Shown: positions 59,471 to 64,000 of the stretch, one piece after another
How the letters are laid out: each line of letters begins with the position of its first letter
How positions within the stretch are numbered: the stretch's first letter is position 1
Program-made: the position numbers and the translations under genes
Source of the DNA: Endocalyx cinctus
Lineage: Eukaryota > Ascomycota > Sordariomycetes > Amphisphaeriales > Apiosporaceae
NCBI GenBank assembly: GCA_001600455.1
Contig: BCKC01000009.1
Coordinates: 744,001 to 808,000 of the forward strand
Direction: 5' to 3'
DNA length: 64,000 bases
The notes under the pieces: generated by a model
The model's database searches: none
Told to the model about the DNA's origin: nothing
What the model saw: only the letters and a program-made list of their open reading frames with translations

Positions 59471-62158
59471 ATGATTACAGGACGTGGCGGCGGCTCCATG
59501 GGTCGTGGACGCATACGGCCCCCTAGACGTGTATGTTCCTTCCTCCTTCGATCGTGTCACTCACTACTATTACCCACAGCCCGGTTCTATATGAACACCT
59601 ACCAACTACATTGCTAATCGAAACTCATGTAAAGACCTTAGTTACTGCCAGTAAAGCCGATGAATTCGATCATTGCTGGGAAAACTTGCGCGCCGCCCTA
59701 CGTGATATACACATGAAAAATGCCGGAGACCTCTCATTTGAGCAACTTTATCGATATTCATATAAGATAGTCGCAATGAAAGCCGGCAAAGAGCTTTATA
59801 ATAAAGTAAAGGCTTTTGAAGAGAAATGGTTCGCCGAGCAAGTTATGCCACCCATTTGGAACCTCATTAATAAGAACCTTGTATCTGTCACGATTGATGA
59901 TGCTCCCAGCACCAGTCTTACCGAACGTCGCGCCGTGGGTGAGAATTTCCTCAAAGGTATCCGAAGTTCTTGGGAAGACCACCAACTATCCATGGGCATG
60001 ATTTCTGATGTACTCATGTACTTGGATCGGGGATATACCAGTGATGATCAACTTCCTTCCATATACACTGCCAGCATTGGCCTGTTCCGAGATCATATCT
60101 TGCGCTCTTCCTTGAACCAAATTGGTTACACCTACCAAGTTTTCGATCTTCTCAATGCGACCATAATAAGCCAAATAAATATGGAAAGAGAAGGAGATGT
60201 TATAGACAAGGCTGGGCTGCATGGATGTACGTCTATGCTAGAGAATCTTTTTGAGAGCGATCAAGAACTCGATTCGGAGCGCCTCTATATCACCGCGCTC
60301 GAGCCAGTATTCCTTCGTACCAGCCATGTCTTTTACAAAGCCGAATGCGAGAAATTACTTCGTGAGGGAGATGCCCATTCTTGGCTTCATCAAACACAGC
60401 GACGCCTCAACGAAGAAGCAGATCGCTGCAAAACCACTCTCTCGCCGATATCACTACCTAAGATCCTACGCGTGGTCGAAGAAGAACTCATAATCAATCA
60501 CTTATCTGATTTTCTCAGTATCGAAGGCACTGGAATCAGGTCTATGATTGATAATGACAAGATCGAGGATCTTACTATATTGTACAGCCTCGTCTCACGC
60601 GTCGACAAGAAAAAGACCGAGCTGCGGAAAGCACTCGAATCTCGAGTTTATGAACTAGGAAACGAGATAGAGCAGTCATTAAAGAACACCGATTTTAGCA
60701 TCCAACAAGTTAACGCAGATAATCCGAAAGACGATGCCGAAAAGCCGAAGGGTAAAACGTTAACTGCTTTGGCACAGCAAACTGCCGCTGCGATTAAATG
60801 GGTCGAGGATGTCCTAACTTTGAAAGATAAGTTCGACCGCATCTGGACCCAATGCTTCGCTGAAGACCTGGAACTTGAGACTGCTCTCACAAAAAGTTTT
60901 TCGGATTTCATTAATAAGTTCAATCGTTGCTCAGAATATGCCTCCCTTTTTATCGACGACAACTTGAAGCGGGGAATAAGGGGCAAAACAGAAGCCGAGG
61001 TCGATATCGTACTTGACAAAGCAATTACACTGATTCGATACCTAGTAGACAAAGACAGGTTCGAACAGTATTATCAGAAACATCTTGCCAAGAGATTGCT
61101 AAATGGTAAATCCGAGTCTCAAGAAGTCGAGCAGGAGATGATATCTCGCATGAAGAGAAATCTCGGTAACAATTTCACACACAAATTTGAGGGAATGTTC
61201 AGAGATATGAGCCTCTCTAAGGAAATCACTGATCAGTATCGATCACACGTTCGAGGTCTCGGTGAAGTGGATGATGACCAGATTGATCTTAGCATCAGTG
61301 TTCTTGCCGGCAACAATTGGCCAAAGGAGATAATGGGCCGAGTTTCTATTCTCACAGACGGCGAAAGAACTGTGGCGAACTATCCTCGTAACATTCAGCA
61401 CCTCCAGAAAAGTTTTTTCGAATTCTACAGTAAAAATCGGAATGGCCGGATCTTGACATGGGTTGGAGGAGCAGGAAGTGCTGACATCAAGTGTATCTTC
61501 CCTAAAATCAACGGCAAGACATCTGGGCCCCTGAGTAAAGAAAGGAGGTACGAGATCAATGTGTCAACTTACGGTATGGTCGTGCTCATGCTGTTTAACG
61601 ACGTGGCAGAAAATGAGTGGTTGTCATTTGAGGAAATTCAGGCCAAGACCAACATTCCTCAGTCAGATCTGATCAATATTTTAACGTCGTTATCGGTGCT
61701 AAGACCGTGCCGGGTTCTTTTACGAGATTCTGATTCCAAGACTACCGTCAAACCAGTCGATCGATTCACATTCAATCGCGAATTTGTCAGTAAAATGATC
61801 AAAATCAAGGTCCCCTCTATCAATGCTGCCAGTAAGGTAGAATCCGACGAGGAGCGTAAAGTTAGCGATGAAAAGGCTTTGAAAGAACGACAGTACTGCA
61901 CCGATGCTGCGATCGTTCGTATAATGAAGTATGCATATTGCAAATGTCACCTCTCCAAATTATGCTAACGATATCTTTAGGCAAAGGAAAGAACTCGGGC
62001 ATGCCCAGCTTATTACGGAAGTTATCCAGGTTCTGACGAATAATTTTAAACCTGATGTGTCTCATATCAAGCATCAAATCGAGACCCTTCTGAGTCGGGA
62101 GTACCTCGAGAGAGTAGAATTGTATGATGGCTCTCCCGGGTACAAGTACCTGGCATAG
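59471..62158 (+). CDS. CUL3: Cullin-3 ubiquitin-ligase scaffold, three exons
   Basis: The exons are 59471-59530, 59635-61928 and 61981-62158, giving 843 residues. The first exon encodes a basic Gly/Arg-rich leader (MITGRGGGSMGRGR...), as in other fungal Cul3. The first acceptor was placed at 59634 because of the TGCTAATC branch site and because it joins to the cullin N-terminal repeats that bind BTB adaptors. The cullin-homology region includes DRFEQYYQKHLAKRLL (about residue 495), for RING-protein Rbx1 binding. The winged-helix end has IVRIMK with the neddylation Lys at 785, completed by the second splice. The C-terminal YKYLA ending is typical. Cul3 assembles with Rbx1 and BTB proteins to ubiquitinate substrates. 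It is divergent from the Zim17-type gene. Confidence 0.95.
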
Positions 62159-62964
62159 TTAATGATTATGCTTCTCTACTAACATGTAATAATATCCTGT
62201 TGATCGACACTGCCGGTTAGTCCTGTTGCAAACTTTAGATAAGTCTTACGGAACGTAAGTAGACGTGTCTACGATAATGAACACTTTCACGATTCTCAAA
62301 CGACTTTATAAGTGACGACACATTTATCTTGCATGGCTATGGGGAATATCGCGATTCAATGCGGTTCCAATGTTGTGAATGTAGCGAAATTCATTTTTCA
62401 GTTGATCTTCGATCAGTTACGTGTGCCACTTGCTTCCGAAGCTACATGATACTAATATTGCTTCCATAGCTCACGAGATACCAACATTCAAGGGGTCATT
62501 ATTGGGTGTTCTAGACACTCGCAATCCCTTTACCGAGGCTATGGCAAACAAAAAACAAAGGAGCTTCTATGTTATGATATCCGTAAGTTAGAGCAACAAT
62601 AAAAACAATGAATGACATACCGAACAAATCTAGCACACGAACAAAGATAGTGTTGCAAGGCACAAATAGACCCAATTCCGCCTGAAACAGAACGAATCTT
62701 GTTCAGAAATCATAGTGATCACCTTTCGGATTGTTTTCAAGGCAGTGCTTTGATATATATACCAGCTTTCTTTCCATCTTTTGCACCCCAACCCCTTTCT
62801 CTTATTCCGCGACTCTAGGCAGGTTTCCTGGAATACATACTCACACTCTTAATTTCATTTGTTTTTAAGTGTTTTTTTTAAACTGTTTTTATTCGTTCAG
62901 TTCTTATTCAATACTTCACCTAAAAATATCTATCTCAATCAGGTTTTTTTACCTCTGTTAAAAA
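62159..62964. other. Intergenic region with a TATA-type core promoter near its end
   Basis: No gene seen. A TATATATA stretch at about 62752-62760 is followed by a pyrimidine-rich leader, consistent with the promoter of the next gene. Confidence 0.55.
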
Positions 62965-64000
62965 ATGGACCGACGCCGATGCGAAAGTCAGATCCGACTA
63001 GAGGCCCTCGGCGGCCTATCGGACTACTACAGCGATGTTGCAAGCGTTTCTGGCCATTCCGACACTGGAAAACCTCTCGACCCAGACTCGTGGGAGGTCG
63101 AAAGCAACTGCAGCGAAGCCAGCACCATTGCCGTCGTCTTCAACCGGGCGGCGCGTCTTGGTTCCCGTCTTGCATCACGTAGGGGAAGCGAAGCTGGTAA
63201 TGCCAATCCCAGCCACTCTCTCGGTTTTCTTGCTGGCTCTACTGCACCGGCCAAAAGGGAGGACGACCTCGCAAATAAGGTACGAGAAATGTTCGTAGGT
63301 GAGGAGTTGGATCGACCCTCTACAGCTAGTAAAGGGTTGCATCCGCCTACTGTTGACGGGTCAAGACACCCTTCTATCATGAGACCAGGTTCAAGAGCTT
63401 CAAGCGACTATGGTAGCGGCGGGGAGTCTTCTGACGAGCCTCGTCGCCCCTTGAACTCGCGGCCGGAAACATCTTGCTCTCAGAGAACCGACACAACAGC
63501 TAGGCGCCAAAGCATATGGAACCCACCAAAGCCCATATACAGGCACGACGCCGTACCTCAGAACGTCCCTTCTTCTCGACCCATCTCTGCCTATGCTCCG
63601 TTCAATCCATCTCCTGTAGATGTTAAGGAGGCGGGTATTAAGGAGGCGGGTAATAAGAGTAGTGGGCGTAAGAGGTCATCGAATCTTTATGGTGCCCCGA
63701 TGAATGAATCTAGCGATGATGAAGACGCGCTTAGTAACTACAGTACCGCGACGTACTCGCATGCTCCCCGAGAGTCTCATTCCATTTATCGCCGAGGCGT
63801 CGAGTCCAGTCGTATTAGAGAGCTTACTAACCGTCGCTTATCGCAAGCGCCAGAAGTAGTATTGGAACCCGAGAATCGCCCCTCGTCTCAGGCACCGGAA
63901 GTAGTACTGGGTCATGAAAAGGAAGTAGCATTACAGGGACATCGCGCTCATATGAACGCGCAAGAAGCTCATGAACTCCGAGGACGATCATTGCAGATTG
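62965..64000 (+). CDS. 5' part of a gene for a disordered Ser/Arg-rich protein, truncated by the window end
   Basis: An uninterrupted frame of 345 codons starts at ATG 62965 and runs off the end. The start lies after a TATA box and pyrimidine-rich leader, with A at -3. The product begins MDRRRCESQIRLEALGGLSD and continues as low-complexity sequence rich in Ser, Arg, Pro, Asp and Glu. Two short internal repeats are visible: KEAG twice in a row near residue 225, and SQAPEVVL twice near residues 290-315. No domain is recognised in this part; structured domains may lie beyond the window. The role is unknown. I did not find a stop or a convincing intron up to base 64000. Confidence 0.75.
   Translation, partial: MDRRRCESQIRLEALGGLSDYYSDVASVSGHSDTGKPLDPDSWEVESNCSEASTIAVVFNRAARLGSRLASRRGSEAGNANPSHSLGFLAGSTAPAKREDDLANKVREMFVGEELDRPSTASKGLHPPTVDGSRHPSIMRPGSRASSDYGSGGESSDEPRRPLNSRPETSCSQRTDTTARRQSIWNPPKPIYRHDAVPQNVPSSRPISAYAPFNPSPVDVKEAGIKEAGNKSSGRKRSSNLYGAPMNESSDDEDALSNYSTATYSHAPRESHSIYRRGVESSRIRELTNRRLSQAPEVVLEPENRPSSQAPEVVLGHEKEVALQGHRAHMNAQEAHELRGRSLQI

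Noticed and set aside
1..64000. tRNA genes, CRISPR arrays and intact transposons
   Set aside because: I looked by eye for A-box/B-box pairs, regularly spaced repeats, and transposase or reverse-transcriptase motifs and found none convincing. tRNAscan-SE and a repeat library search would be decisive.

Overview
The window is nuclear DNA of a filamentous ascomycete (Pezizomycotina, probably Sordariomycetes). The genes have short GT-AG introns (52-170 bp) with CTAAY-like branch sites. The gene set fits: a fungal Cdc25/NimT, a DUF3176-type membrane protein, Pol5, Utp20, Drn1/CWF19L1, a Zim17-type zinc-finger protein and cullin-3. I cannot place the genus. A Xylariales-like source is a guess.

The left half (1-32.3 kb) is gene-poor and AT-rich. 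It holds five genes: a Ser-rich protein with repeated basophilic kinase sites (5.75-6.59 kb, -); a membrane-anchored alpha/beta hydrolase (9.7-11.1 kb, -); an MFS drug:H+ antiporter (14.3-16.0 kb, +); 20S proteasome subunit alpha7 (17.1-18.2 kb, +); and the mitotic phosphatase Cdc25 (21.3-23.2 kb, -). A 9.1-kb stretch without a recognisable gene follows (23.2-32.3 kb). Long poly(A)/poly(T) runs, microsatellites and small tandem repeats are common in this half.

The right half (32.3-64 kb) is compact, roughly three quarters coding by my count. In order it holds: a four-exon gene of unknown function interrupted by one in-frame TAG; a PF13350-type protein phosphatase; POL5; a DUF3176 gene with a 3' frameshift; a large multipass membrane protein divergent from it; DRN1 and UTP20 head to head; a Zim17-type protein with a long C-terminal extension, head to head with CUL3; and the 5' part of a disordered-protein gene that runs off the end.

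Housekeeping functions dominate: ribosome biogenesis (POL5, UTP20), RNA processing (DRN1), protein turnover (proteasome alpha7, CUL3), mitochondrial Hsp70 upkeep (ZIM17) and cell cycle (CDC25). There is no CRISPR array, convincing tRNA/rRNA gene, intact transposon or biosynthetic cluster. The least understood parts are the DUF3176/multipass membrane pair (39.7-45.6 kb), the interrupted gene at 32.3 kb, the extended Zim17 protein, and the hydrolase intron that can be read through in frame. I did not find a clearly new biological system; these are the best leads.
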